From assembly GCF_003413745.1 (NCBI RefSeq), contig NZ_QVID01000001.1:2170001-2234000 (forward strand): a stretch of 64,000 nucleotides of DNA. The letters are read 5' to 3'. Position 1 is the stretch's first letter; each line of letters starts with the position of its first letter. The notes beneath the pieces are model-generated. The model made no database searches and had not been told where the DNA came from. It saw nothing but the letters and a program-made list of their open reading frames with translations. Shown piece after piece: positions 46,192 through 54,793 of the stretch. The translations under genes and the position numbers were made by a program. This DNA is from Marixanthomonas ophiurae (GTDB lineage Bacteria; Bacteroidota; Bacteroidia; Flavobacteriales; Flavobacteriaceae).

Positions 46192-48067
46192 CTTGTTGCT
46201 TTTCTTGACCGTTTTGAGGTTGTTCTGCTATTTCTACATTAATCCGCTCCAGTAGTGCTATAAGTTTGTCTAAACCTTTTGACTTGATAGGAAAGTAACT
46301 TTCATAGGCTTCATTTTCAGCAAAGACATTGTTCTTTTCATCTTTGAATACGTCATTCCAGAGATAGAACAAGACTTTGTTTACAAAAGCTTCTAATGTT
46401 ATTGCACCGTCTGCATTAGGTTTGATAAAGTAATTACCAATGCACTTATCCATACCAAGAGTAGGTTCATTTTGTATGTGCTCTGTATTGATTTTTGAAA
46501 TGAAATCATTCCATCTGAAACTTCTGTTATCGTCAAGTTGTACTGTATAGGAATAAGAAGGGTTAGATTTTCCTTCCTCTGTTGTCTCATCGTAGCAAAT
46601 AGGTATGTACTCCCAATCCCATCGTCTTTTAAATGCACTATCCATTGGAAACAGCGATTGGTCTGATGTGTTCATCGTTGCGTAGATGTACAAATTACTC
46701 GGTAACTTCAGTCCATTTTTAAGCCCATCGTGGTCTGTTCCCAATTCTTCTTCTAAATACTTTTGAAATTCATCCGATGGCGTAACCGTATAATTGGCAT
46801 CGCGGTCTAATAATTGGAATATGTCGCCAAAAATCTCTGCACAATTACCACGGTTAATTTCTTCTATTGCAAGGAAATATTTGTTTTCACTCTCAATGTT
46901 TTTCCATGCTTTTACATAGATGTTAGCAAATGCCTGTGGTACAAATTTGTATTGGATGTCAAATTTGCCATCATCACCTTTTACTGAGATAGGTTTATAC
47001 CCACCGACAAATGATGCGTAATCAAAATCGGGATGAAATGTGATACGTTCCTTTTGCTCTTGCGGAACTCCTTTAAGAATTTGGTCAAGTTTATAGGATT
47101 TCCCTGTTCCTGGTGCTCCGTAAAAAATTTTGTTATTCATATTTTTTGATGGGTTAAAGGCTATATTATCATCAGCATCAACTGGTGAATTGTCTATATT
47201 AATTGACGTTTCTTTTGGGGATAGATTTAGTGCAGTTTTTACTCGCTCGAAATACTTAGAAATGCTTTCTTCATCCGTATCATCTTTTAACGTAAAATCA
47301 TTACCATCATATCGCAAGTAAAAGTGTAAATTATCCTTTACAACACTATTTAAAACTCTTAATGGACCAACATCCTCTTTTTCATCTCTTCCTACTACCT
47401 TTAGCCCTTCACTTAAATGTGCATAAATGCCTTCTTGCTGAAATATAGTTTCTTGACCACCTTGTCTAATCTTAAAAGTAGCTTCTTCCGAAAACGCTGT
47501 TAAAAGTTTGGATACCTTTTCCTCAGTTGCACCTGTCTCTAAATTACTGCCTGTTAGTTGATTGAAAAGAAAGTTTTTTGCGGATGTATTTACGTTGACA
47601 AGGTCACCTTTTAAAACTACGTCTATAATGTCAAGATTAGTAGAGAAGTTCAAAAGTTTGCTATACCGTTCACCACCTGTTCTTTCAGCAGTATTCCCTC
47701 GGTCTGCTACAAAATTTATCTCACCGAGCTTCCAATATAGCTGCAAAGCAACTTGTAAAGATTCTAAATGTTGTTTGAAGAGTGGTGTACTATTTAAATT
47801 AGAAATTAAAACAGAAGCTTCTATATCAGCTTCACCCAACTGGTCTTGAAAAAATTCAGCAATTGGTTCTTCCAAAGCAGTTTTCAGCTTAATTGCTATT
47901 TTTCCAACATTGTCATATTCTTCAGCATATTCAAGGCTACTAATATCCGATACTGCATAAATTGCATATAGACCCGCAAAAAGCTGATTGCTTTGGGGTA
48001 GGGAACATTTTATACCTAATCGAAGATTAAGTTCCTCACGAGGTGTTATACTATTTGGTAGTTGCAT
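46175..48067 (-). CDS. mcrB: McrB-like AAA+ GTPase
   Basis: A 630-residue protein. Residues 1-300 are an unfamiliar N-terminal region that should supply DNA or target recognition. The AAA+ core has Walker A GAPGTGKS (317-324), Walker B FLAIEEINRG (398-407), the McrB-specific MNTSDQS (465-471, usually MNTADRS) and RRWDW (481-485). McrB hexamers hydrolyse GTP to translocate DNA and activate McrC. Known McrBC cuts methylated DNA, but LlaJI-type relatives act as the restriction partner of methylases, which fits this locus. It overlaps the C5 methylase by 17 bases and mcrC by 17. Confidence 0.85.
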   Translation of the reverse strand: MQLPNSITPREELNLRLGIKCSLPQSNQLFAGLYAIYAVSDISSLEYAEEYDNVGKIAIKLKTALEEPIAEFFQDQLGEADIEASVLISNLNSTPLFKQHLESLQVALQLYWKLGEINFVADRGNTAERTGGERYSKLLNFSTNLDIIDVVLKGDLVNVNTSAKNFLFNQLTGSNLETGATEEKVSKLLTAFSEEATFKIRQGGQETIFQQEGIYAHLSEGLKVVGRDEKEDVGPLRVLNSVVKDNLHFYLRYDGNDFTLKDDTDEESISKYFERVKTALNLSPKETSINIDNSPVDADDNIAFNPSKNMNNKIFYGAPGTGKSYKLDQILKGVPQEQKERITFHPDFDYASFVGGYKPISVKGDDGKFDIQYKFVPQAFANIYVKAWKNIESENKYFLAIEEINRGNCAEIFGDIFQLLDRDANYTVTPSDEFQKYLEEELGTDHDGLKNGLKLPSNLYIYATMNTSDQSLFPMDSAFKRRWDWEYIPICYDETTEEGKSNPSYSYTVQLDDNRSFRWNDFISKINTEHIQNEPTLGMDKCIGNYFIKPNADGAITLEAFVNKVLFYLWNDVFKDEKNNVFAENEAYESYFPIKSKGLDKLIALLERINVEIAEQPQNGQEKQQDEVIN

Positions 48068-49127
48068 AAGCTGTTTCGTTGTCTAATTTTATAATCTTTG
48101 CAATTTCAGCAGCCAGTAATGGCGGTACGGCATTACCTACTTGTTTCATTTGATTGGTTTTGGAACCATAAAAGACGAAACTATCTGGAAATGATTGTAT
48201 GCGTGCTGCTTCACGTACTGTAAGACATCTATTTAGAATAGGGTGTGTAAACAAACCAGAAGAAGGGGTGTCAAATCTCGTTGTAATTGTAGCAGCAATA
48301 TCATCTTCTTTTAACCTTGACCAAGTACCACTATATATAGATTTTGTCCTATGCTCCGGTGGTAACACTTCCTTGCCCTTTCCTTTTGGAATAAGGCTTA
48401 GTCTTTCCAAAGCAACTTTTGAATGATTTGTAGCCACGTGATTGTGCAAGACCTTTGAGCCATTGCGAAGTTTCTTTTGAAATTTCGTTGTTGCTAATTC
48501 TATATAGATAGACTCTTGAGTTCCTTCACCTGAATTAATAAAAGGTAGGTCATATATAGCTTCTTTAACAGTTACTTTCTTATTCTTTACTTTAGGAAAA
48601 CTAAGTTTTTCTTTTCCAAGAGAGCCTACAAAAAAAGCACGTCTTCTATTTTGTGGTACGCCATAGTCGGAAGCATTCAATACATCTGCATTGACTTTAT
48701 ACCCTAAATCCTCAAACCCTTTAATGATTTCATTCTTAAAAAACCCGTTTGCAGTAGTCAAAATATTGGGTACGTTTTCCAAAACGAAATACTGTGGTTT
48801 AAAAACTTCAACAGCATCTATGAATCGCTTGAACATATAGTTCCTGTCATCATTAACACTCAATCGTTTTCCTTTTTGGGAAAATCCTTGACAAGGTGGT
48901 CCACCAACAACCACATCTATTTTGCTGTGGTTTTTTTTCAACTCTTCAAAATCAATTGTGCTAATATCCTGACTGTACATCTTTGTTGAAGGATGGTTTT
49001 TTTGATATGAGAGTGCAATATCTTTGTCATATTCAATAGCAAACTCTACATCAAAGCCTTGTGAAATAAAACCTTGTGAAAGTCCACCTACACCAGAGAA
49101 TAAATCTGCTATAACCAGTTTACTCAT
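48051..49127 (-). CDS. DNA (cytosine-5) methyltransferase
   Basis: A 358-residue m5C methylase with all main motifs: I DLFSGVGGLSQGF (8-20), IV GGPPCQGFS with catalytic Cys79, VI VLENVP, VIII QNRRRAFFVG, IX near REAARIQSFPDSFVF, and X QVGNAVPPLLA. The target recognition region lies between VIII and IX. In class 2 DISARM the methylase DrmMII is of this type, so it could serve both the McrBC-like unit and the DISARM-like unit by marking self DNA. It overlaps the upstream methylase by 8 bases. Confidence 0.9.
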   Translation of the reverse strand: MSKLVIADLFSGVGGLSQGFISQGFDVEFAIEYDKDIALSYQKNHPSTKMYSQDISTIDFEELKKNHSKIDVVVGGPPCQGFSQKGKRLSVNDDRNYMFKRFIDAVEVFKPQYFVLENVPNILTTANGFFKNEIIKGFEDLGYKVNADVLNASDYGVPQNRRRAFFVGSLGKEKLSFPKVKNKKVTVKEAIYDLPFINSGEGTQESIYIELATTKFQKKLRNGSKVLHNHVATNHSKVALERLSLIPKGKGKEVLPPEHRTKSIYSGTWSRLKEDDIAATITTRFDTPSSGLFTHPILNRCLTVREAARIQSFPDSFVFYGSKTNQMKQVGNAVPPLLAAEIAKIIKLDNETAYATTK

Positions 49128-49980
49128 TGATAATTCTTTTTTTAGATAATTCGTAATATTCTTCAGATAACTCTATGCCAATAAATTTGCGTTTTAATCT
49201 ATGAGCAGCTACACCAGTAGAGCCACTACCCATAAATGGGTCTAACACTACATCATCTTTGTGCGAAAGATGTTCTATGAAGTGCTTCATTAATTTTAAA
49301 GGCTTTTGCGTTGGATGCTTACCAAACTTTTTTTCCTTCGCCGTGGTAAGTGATGTTTCAATAAAATCGTGAACCATTTTTCCATTATTATTAAAAACAC
49401 CAGACGTGTCTTTGTAGACAAAATATACCCAAGCTTCAGTAGAGTTTACAAAGTGAATATTCATATTTCTAGGCATCGGATTTGTCTTATGCCAAATGCC
49501 AGTTGTTTTGTAATAGAACCCGTATTTAGTGGCAAGCTTAATAATGGTTTCAATCTTGATTAATGACATAAACAATAAGAGTGAACCACTCTTGCGAAGT
49601 ATTCTCGCACTTTCCTTAAAGAAATTATCCATCTCAATTTCCCAATCATCTTGAGAGAGATTATCCCACCCAGCGTAAGCAAATTGATTTTCGCGCATCT
49701 TAACAAGATTCGTATTCCTTCTGTGCATAAACTCGCCTAAATTATAAGGTGGGTCCGTAAGGATTAAGTCAACAGAATTGGAATCGATGAACGAAAGAAA
49801 ATTTGTACAATTTCCATTACCTAACAAACAATTGGGGGCAATGGACTCAAAAGTGATATCCCTATTAGTTGATGTTACTAAAAACTTATCTTCCAAGTTG
49901 TTTTCATCTAAATAACTGAACAAGTCTAAACTTGGTTCGCTGACGAAATACTCAATGTATTCTGTAGGATATGTTAACAT
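49120..49980 (-). CDS. DNA adenine-N6 type methyltransferase (beta group)
   Basis: A 286-residue methylase with motif IV DPPYNLGEF (76-84) placed before motif I DPFMGSGSTG (247-256), the order of the beta group. DPPY points to N6-adenine more than N4-cytosine. Length is normal for the family. It presumably marks self DNA for one of the nuclease units in the operon. The start at 49980 is one base after the regulator's stop, and its 3' end overlaps the C5 methylase by 8 bases. Confidence 0.85.
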   Translation of the reverse strand: MLTYPTEYIEYFVSEPSLDLFSYLDENNLEDKFLVTSTNRDITFESIAPNCLLGNGNCTNFLSFIDSNSVDLILTDPPYNLGEFMHRRNTNLVKMRENQFAYAGWDNLSQDDWEIEMDNFFKESARILRKSGSLLLFMSLIKIETIIKLATKYGFYYKTTGIWHKTNPMPRNMNIHFVNSTEAWVYFVYKDTSGVFNNNGKMVHDFIETSLTTAKEKKFGKHPTQKPLKLMKHFIEHLSHKDDVVLDPFMGSGSTGVAAHRLKRKFIGIELSEEYYELSKKRIINE

Positions 49981-49981
49981 A

Positions 49982-50308
49982 TTATATATTGAGTTTAGCT
50001 TGTTTAGCTGAGTTTATTTTAATGTATTTTACCTTTTCTTCGGCAAGCTTGAGTGTGTTTTCATTGCAGGCATTTTCAATAAGTTCGTTTGCGATTTTCT
50101 CTGCAAAAAACTCAGACTTTAATATCTCTAAGTCTAAATTGAAAATGTTAGCTATTACAGGTAAATAGCCTGCATCTAATAACTTTTTACCGTTTTCAAC
50201 TTTGCTCAATGCGCCAGAATCCATCCCTAACTTAGCACCCATTTGGGTTAGGGTAAGTCCATCGGCTTTACGCAAGTCTCTAAGGTATTCACCAATTGCT
50301 TTTTTCAT
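49982..50308 (-). CDS. XRE-family HTH regulator, controller-like, first gene of the defence directon
   Basis: A 108-residue protein with an XRE helix-turn-helix (residues 6-58: IGEYLRDLRKADGLTLTQMG, AKLGMDSGALSKVENGKKLL). Its place directly ahead of two methylases and nuclease genes is that of a controller (C) protein of restriction-modification systems, which delays nuclease expression until self DNA is methylated. Three CTTG blocks spaced exactly 14 bases apart lie over its own start codon (50306-50340), giving a good candidate binding site. The C-terminal helix is Lys/Glu-rich. Confidence 0.8.
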   Translation of the reverse strand: MKKAIGEYLRDLRKADGLTLTQMGAKLGMDSGALSKVENGKKLLDAGYLPVIANIFNLDLEILKSEFFAEKIANELIENACNENTLKLAEEKVKYIKINSAKQAKLNI

Positions 50309-50340
50309 CTTGAAATAAATATCTTGCTAAATATATCTTG
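50306..50340 (-). promoter_or_regulatory. Three 14-bp-spaced direct repeats over the start of the defence directon: candidate controller operator
   Basis: Reading the minus strand, CAAGATATATTTAG, CAAGATATTTATTT and CAAGATG follow one another with CAAGAT starting every 14 bases; the third copy contains the ATG of the XRE gene. A TATATTTA box (7 of 8 to TAnnTTTG) lies within the first copy, so a bound regulator would cover both promoter and start site. Confidence 0.65.
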
Positions 50341-50403
50341 ACGAAAATAACAAAAAAACAAAGAAGAGAAAAAACAATAACTACAAATTTGATAATTATA
50401 TTT

Positions 50404-52137
50404 TTATTTCGGCTTCAGATATTCATTATACTTGTCTCTGTGGATTATACCCGATTTTACAAAGTTTGTAATGTAGCCCTCAGCTGTTTTATGCGGAATT
50501 TTAAGCTTACTCGCTACTTTTAAATAATCTTGCCTCGTAAATTTTATGGCTAATTGCTCTAGAAACCTTTCTTTTTTGTTAAGTCGCTTTTGTGTTTTAG
50601 GCTCTATAGGTAAATCATTAAATACCTTACTGCTATGTTTTACTAGTATTTCAATCATCGCAATAGCGTTTTCAAAATCTACATCTTCACACTTCTTAAT
50701 TTTATTTACATCGCCATCTTCCATAATTCGCAAGCCTGTAAAAAGCATTGTGAAGCGAAACGCGATTAGGCCTAAGCGTCTTACCGTTGCAATATATTCT
50801 TCAGGTTGCAAGTTGATATATTTAGTTTGTAAGGCTGTAAAAAACTCGTTGAATTGCTGTTGTTGCTTTCGCGAAAGCGTCACTTCAATAGGCGGATTGT
50901 TTTTGAGGGTTCTGTATAGTCCTAAAAAAACCTTGCCCAGTTGCTCATAATGTTCTTCCAAACCGACTTTGGCACGTTTGGCAAATACATCTTTCCAGAC
51001 TGGTTTGATGTTCATATAGTAGAATATAAACCTGCTGAATAAGCCGTTTTCTGCATTAGGAACTAATGCTGCTATTTGTTTAGGTGTACCTGATAACACC
51101 GTAGATAAACAAGGGTTTTCAATATCTACATATTCGCGATCTGTTCTGCGGTAATAGCTAATTGTTTCGTGATGAAATGCTTTTCTAAAACCATCGCTAT
51201 AATTACCGTAATCACTTTTAAAGGCTTGCGCTAAAGTGTCGCCTTCGGTTTCAAACATCAACCCGCGTCCTTCATTATTAGAAATCAACTGATACACTCC
51301 TGTCACACTATTGTTTGCAGGAATAAACAGCATACGTTCTGGCGGTTTACCTGGTTTCTCAAGGTTTTCATTCTTGCCCTTATTCATATTGTAGGTAGCC
51401 ATTTCGCTCTCATACTGCTGTTTAAGGGTTTTGGATTGTTCACGATGTAGCTTGTGGATAGGGGCAACCAACTTTTTAATTTGGTTAAGCTTTCCTTTTC
51501 CTGCGCTTGCTGGTGCCGTAACAAATAAGTATAGATTGCTGTACACCTTGCGTTCATCATAAATGCCAAACAGATTAGGAAAACAGGCACTAAAAGCGGT
51601 TAGCGCACCCAATAACATTATGTCCTTTTCCTCATTGCCGTTTGCCGGCATAACTAAGTGTTTTATAAAATCAGGTATCGTATCATATAGGCTATCAGGA
51701 AACGTAGGTAGTTTCTCTTTGGTTGCTTCTGCTACCGGTAAGGTTGCAACCTCTGTTTGCGGCCGTTGCGTTTTTATACCTGCTTGATGTGCATAATGAT
51801 AGAATGTTGCAATCGTTATACCGTGCCCTTTGGCATTCAGGCATTTTGTGTATTGCTCGTCACATTCCTTTTGGTCGTAACCTGAATAGTTACGGCTAAT
51901 TCTATGATAATAGTCTCTACCTTGTTCATTGTATGCTTCCGCAAAAGCGAAACCTATATCACGCCATCTTGCATAATCGGCAGTAATATCTGTGCTTGAT
52001 TGTTCAATGGCCGTGATGTACCTTTCAATATCATTGCTATCAATGGCAACCGTAGAGGTTGCTTTTTGGGTTGCCATAGGTTGCTCTGCAATCTTTGGTT
52101 GCTGCAACCAGTCTTTAGGATTGAAGTTCTTCTTCAT
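50404..52137 (-). CDS. PriCT-2 / DUF3987 replication protein of the element
   Basis: A 577-residue protein. Residues 30-125 match the PriCT-2 primase C-terminal domain (DITADYARWRDIGFAFAEAY, HGITIATFYHYAHQAG). The remainder is DUF3987, a helicase/primase-like domain common in Bacteroidota mobile elements, with LYLFVTAPASAGKGKLNQIK (a P-loop-like GxxSxGKGK variant, around 207-226) and MLFETEGDTL. The C-terminal 60 residues look like a winged helix. It likely primes or drives replication of the excised element. It overlaps the VirE-N gene by 4 bases. Its stop lies 95 bases ahead of the XRE gene, and that gap holds the defence promoter. Confidence 0.8.
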   Translation of the reverse strand: MKKNFNPKDWLQQPKIAEQPMATQKATSTVAIDSNDIERYITAIEQSSTDITADYARWRDIGFAFAEAYNEQGRDYYHRISRNYSGYDQKECDEQYTKCLNAKGHGITIATFYHYAHQAGIKTQRPQTEVATLPVAEATKEKLPTFPDSLYDTIPDFIKHLVMPANGNEEKDIMLLGALTAFSACFPNLFGIYDERKVYSNLYLFVTAPASAGKGKLNQIKKLVAPIHKLHREQSKTLKQQYESEMATYNMNKGKNENLEKPGKPPERMLFIPANNSVTGVYQLISNNEGRGLMFETEGDTLAQAFKSDYGNYSDGFRKAFHHETISYYRRTDREYVDIENPCLSTVLSGTPKQIAALVPNAENGLFSRFIFYYMNIKPVWKDVFAKRAKVGLEEHYEQLGKVFLGLYRTLKNNPPIEVTLSRKQQQQFNEFFTALQTKYINLQPEEYIATVRRLGLIAFRFTMLFTGLRIMEDGDVNKIKKCEDVDFENAIAMIEILVKHSSKVFNDLPIEPKTQKRLNKKERFLEQLAIKFTRQDYLKVASKLKIPHKTAEGYITNFVKSGIIHRDKYNEYLKPK

Positions 52138-53045
52138 AATAATTGATGTCTTTTATGTAAGTAGGCATTAGCATCGTGCGGTAAAAAACAGGCTCTGGAA
52201 ACGTCTTTTCCTGATGCGTCAACCTCAAGGTTATATGTATGTTTGATGTAATTTGTAATTGCCAAGAAGTTTTCTTGGTGCGTAAATTCGTCCACCTCAA
52301 TGCGGATAATCCATTTTAAGCCATCGCCAGATGGCGAAATGAAGAGCATTTCAGTCTCGAAATAGTCATCATTAAGCAGTTGTTGCCTGACTTTTTCTAT
52401 GTCTTGCAAGTGGTCAAAATCAATCGTGATGAGGTTGGAATGTCTTTGTAAAAACTTGTCATTTCTTCTCTCAAACACGCCTGAGAATGTGACGTAGTCA
52501 AAGCGATTAGCTTTGAATTTGCGTTTTTTCTTACTATCTTCGATTGCCCTAAGTTCCTCGGTTATCCCTTTGTATTTATCGCTAATAATCAGTTGATGAA
52601 TTTTGCCCAACTGCAAGGTTTCCAAAGGAAATACATTGCGTACTGGTGCTTTGAAAAAACTACAGTCCGTGTACCAAGTGTTATCCGGTTCATCCAACCA
52701 GCTTAATTCATCATCTTCCTCAACCATAAGATCGAGATGCAAGGCATCGTTAATTTTGTTCAGTAATTCGTCCTCTGTTTTAGTTTCAAAATAGGACTGT
52801 GCAAAGTCGAAGGCATCGCCTGAGAAACTTTTGTATTCTGTATCGCTGTGAATGGCGTTGTTATTTTCAATGCGAATTGATAAGGTCTCCTTATCTGCAT
52901 TAAAAGGGTTACGCGTTATCCCGCACGTCCTTCCCGAAAAGGAAAGGACGGTTGTATCGGGATAGAATTGTCTCAACACATAGGCATATATCTTTATGCC
53001 ATAATGTGTTTTTTCCAAAATGTTCTTTCTACTTAACTCCATCAC
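52134..53045 (-). CDS. BT4734/VirE N-terminal domain protein of the element
   Basis: A 303-residue protein whose C-terminal 200 residues match the BT4734/BF3469 (VirE N-terminal) family, an archaeo-eukaryotic-primase-related domain: DYVTFSGVFERRNDKFLQRH, LITIDFDHL, LFISPSGDGLKWIIRI and GKDVSRACFLPHDANAY. In Bacteroidota elements it is normally encoded with a DUF3987 protein, as here, sometimes as one chain. The N-terminal 100 residues have CGITRNPFN and FDFAQSYF patterns like those of primase zinc-less modules. It overlaps the HTH gene by 17 bases. Confidence 0.8.
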   Translation of the reverse strand: MMELSRKNILEKTHYGIKIYAYVLRQFYPDTTVLSFSGRTCGITRNPFNADKETLSIRIENNNAIHSDTEYKSFSGDAFDFAQSYFETKTEDELLNKINDALHLDLMVEEDDELSWLDEPDNTWYTDCSFFKAPVRNVFPLETLQLGKIHQLIISDKYKGITEELRAIEDSKKKRKFKANRFDYVTFSGVFERRNDKFLQRHSNLITIDFDHLQDIEKVRQQLLNDDYFETEMLFISPSGDGLKWIIRIEVDEFTHQENFLAITNYIKHTYNLEVDASGKDVSRACFLPHDANAYLHKRHQLL

Positions 53046-53325
53046 ACTTAAAATTTGGGTTATAGTAATTGCTTTGAAGTAGTTTCTCTATATCAGAAAC
53101 CTTGTAGTAGAATTTGCCTTTTACTTTGCTATAAGGCAACGTGCCATTTTTGCGAAAGGTTTGCAACGTTCGCTTACTGATATGCAAAGTTTGTAGCACA
53201 TCTTGGTTATCAATCCACGAGTCTTTTAATCGCTCTGCTCGTGATTCTTTTAAAAGCTGGATGTAGGCTTTTATGTACTTTATTTCCTGTGAGAGTGACA
53301 GGATGAGTTCAATTATCTCTTTCAT
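53029..53325 (-). CDS. HTH_17/excisionase-type DNA-binding protein (second of two)
   Basis: A 98-residue protein: a helical N-terminal part (KEIIELILSLSQEIKYIKAY), then DNQDVLQTLHISKRTLQTFR, a MerR-like helix-turn-helix with the NGTLPYSKVKGKFYYKVSDI wing. The ATG at 53325 forms an ATGA overlap with the previous gene and gives a normal start; an extension to 53412 has no start signal of its own. Such pairs of small HTH proteins precede the replication genes in Bacteroidota integrative elements and help excision or gene control. Confidence 0.75.
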   Translation of the reverse strand: MKEIIELILSLSQEIKYIKAYIQLLKESRAERLKDSWIDNQDVLQTLHISKRTLQTFRKNGTLPYSKVKGKFYYKVSDIEKLLQSNYYNPNFKCDGVK

Positions 53326-53624
53326 AACTGCACCTTTCCTTTCTTTATTAGATAATCGGCAGCTTGCTGCTCGATTTCGTCCCTTGAGTCCATACGGTTG
53401 CGCAGCAACCATTGATCAAGTTCCTCTCGTTGGAAATAAATTTTCTTGCCGTTAGGCTTGTAATGAGGTACTGCGTTCGTACTTGTCAATTTGTACAAGT
53501 GAGACTGCGATAATTCCAAATAAGCACAAGCTTCATTAAAATTGAGTACCGTTTTTTGCATTGTCTGCTGTTCTGTAAGCAGTTTTTCAATGCGGTTTAA
53601 TTGTTCTTTAATGTTCGTGTCCAT
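53322..53624 (-). CDS. HTH_17/excisionase-type DNA-binding protein (first of two)
   Basis: A 100-residue protein with a short coiled N-terminus (IKEQLNRIEKLLTEQQ) and an excisionase-like HTH: NFNEACAYLELSQSHLYKLT, then AVPHYKPNGKKIYFQREELD, the wing and second recognition part. It overlaps the next gene by 4 bases (ATGA). Likely a recombination directionality factor or regulator. Confidence 0.8.
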   Translation of the reverse strand: MDTNIKEQLNRIEKLLTEQQTMQKTVLNFNEACAYLELSQSHLYKLTSTNAVPHYKPNGKKIYFQREELDQWLLRNRMDSRDEIEQQAADYLIKKGKVQL

Positions 53625-53744
53625 CTTCTTTATGGATTAAATTGAAAAAGGACATCAGCGCTAATGTCGCCCTTGTTCGTCAAGGACAGTACATAGGTAA
53701 TTCAAATAGAAACGGATATGAATTACGGAAATGGAAACGCAAAT

Positions 53745-53767
53745 AAGCCGTTGAAAAACAACGGCTT
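53745..53767 (-). terminator. Terminator-like hairpin after the 327-residue gene
   Basis: Perfect 9-bp stem AAGCCGTTG (53745-53753) / CAACGGCTT (53759-53767), 5-base loop, followed on the minus strand by a short T-rich stretch. It separates the integrase pair from the replication genes. Confidence 0.6.
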
Positions 53768-53809
53768 ACAATTTAAAATGGAAATGGTAATTGGAACTAA
53801 ACCAATGAA

Positions 53810-54793
53810 TTACCGAATTTTATTTGGTAGGTTTTTTAGGATGTATTCGGTACTTATTAAGTCATTGCGCTCTGCATCATTGTTCTCAAAAGTTTTAAAT
53901 TGCTTTCGAGCATCGGTATTGTAGCGATGGTTTAGGAATCGTACTATATCAGTCGATTTAATCCGCTTAAAAGGATCAGTTGTTATCTTATTGAAGTAGT
54001 CTTTCTCAATAAACAGGAAATAGATGACGCCCAATACTGATTTGTTTTTATGCTTGGTGTTGGGAATGAAATTGTAATCCTTATCGATAATATCGGCTTC
54101 AAACATCATTTCTTCCGCTCTTGCTAAACTCTTTGAATGCTGCACAATATCTTTATAGGCAAGTACCTTATCTTTGGGTTGTCTGTGAGGCAAGTCGCTT
54201 TCGATTGCATTGAATGCCGGCTCAACTGCTCTTTCTTTGATTGAAGTTTTGCCGATTTCCGAAGGCTTAATTTCGAGTTCATCCAAAACCTCATTAAAAT
54301 GATATTGATAGATTTCCTCAGTAGTAAGAATATCTTCATCTCCATATTTTCCAAATCGTTCCTGAAGCTCTAAATAGAGCCAAATCATATTAGCCTTTAA
54401 ATACTGAATTATAAATGTATCCTCGTTGCGGATGGACTCGCGAGAATGTGCATATTTGTCGATGTAGCTTTTTACCCGTTCAAGGTTTGAATGATGCTGA
54501 TTGAACAGCTTCTGGTAATTAAAAACATGTTCTTCCTCTATGGCGTTTGTAGGGAAGCTTGAAATAATCTCATTGAACTTCTTGTTAGCTTCTTGGTCGA
54601 TTAAGTTTTTGTAGTACTTGCGTTTGTCGCCTAAAGCTCTTTCTGGAAACTCAATCATAAAAAGTGGCGCTTGCTTGTACTGCATCTTTACATTTTGGTT
54701 GCGGACTAATTCTTTAAACTCTCTGTCGGTTCGTTTATCCCTATGCAGTCCTTTAGTAATTGATATGAGCGATGCAAAAACGTCTGTTATCAT
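53810..54793 (-). CDS. Unknown protein translationally coupled to the integrase
   Basis: A 327-residue, mainly helical, cytoplasmic protein with no domain I recognise. It is rich in charged residues and aromatic positions (FMIEFPERALGDKRKYYKNL, MIWLYLELQERFGKYGDEDI). The C-terminal part (FKRIKSTDIVRFLNHRYNTD) could form a small helical DNA-binding unit. The start overlaps the integrase stop by one base, so the two are probably expressed together; a helper role in recombination or element control is inferred. I recall similar proteins next to Bacteroidota integrases but cannot name the family with confidence. Confidence 0.6.
   Translation of the reverse strand: MITDVFASLISITKGLHRDKRTDREFKELVRNQNVKMQYKQAPLFMIEFPERALGDKRKYYKNLIDQEANKKFNEIISSFPTNAIEEEHVFNYQKLFNQHHSNLERVKSYIDKYAHSRESIRNEDTFIIQYLKANMIWLYLELQERFGKYGDEDILTTEEIYQYHFNEVLDELEIKPSEIGKTSIKERAVEPAFNAIESDLPHRQPKDKVLAYKDIVQHSKSLARAEEMMFEADIIDKDYNFIPNTKHKNKSVLGVIYFLFIEKDYFNKITTDPFKRIKSTDIVRFLNHRYNTDARKQFKTFENNDAERNDLISTEYILKNLPNKIR

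Noticed and set aside
50404-52137. DUF3987 protein as part of the defence operon
   Set aside because: A 95-base gap with the controller repeats separates it from the XRE gene, and it overlaps the replication genes upstream.
53322-53624. The HTH proteins as antitoxins
   Set aside because: No toxin-like partner is adjacent; sequence and context fit excisionase/HTH_17 proteins of integrative elements.
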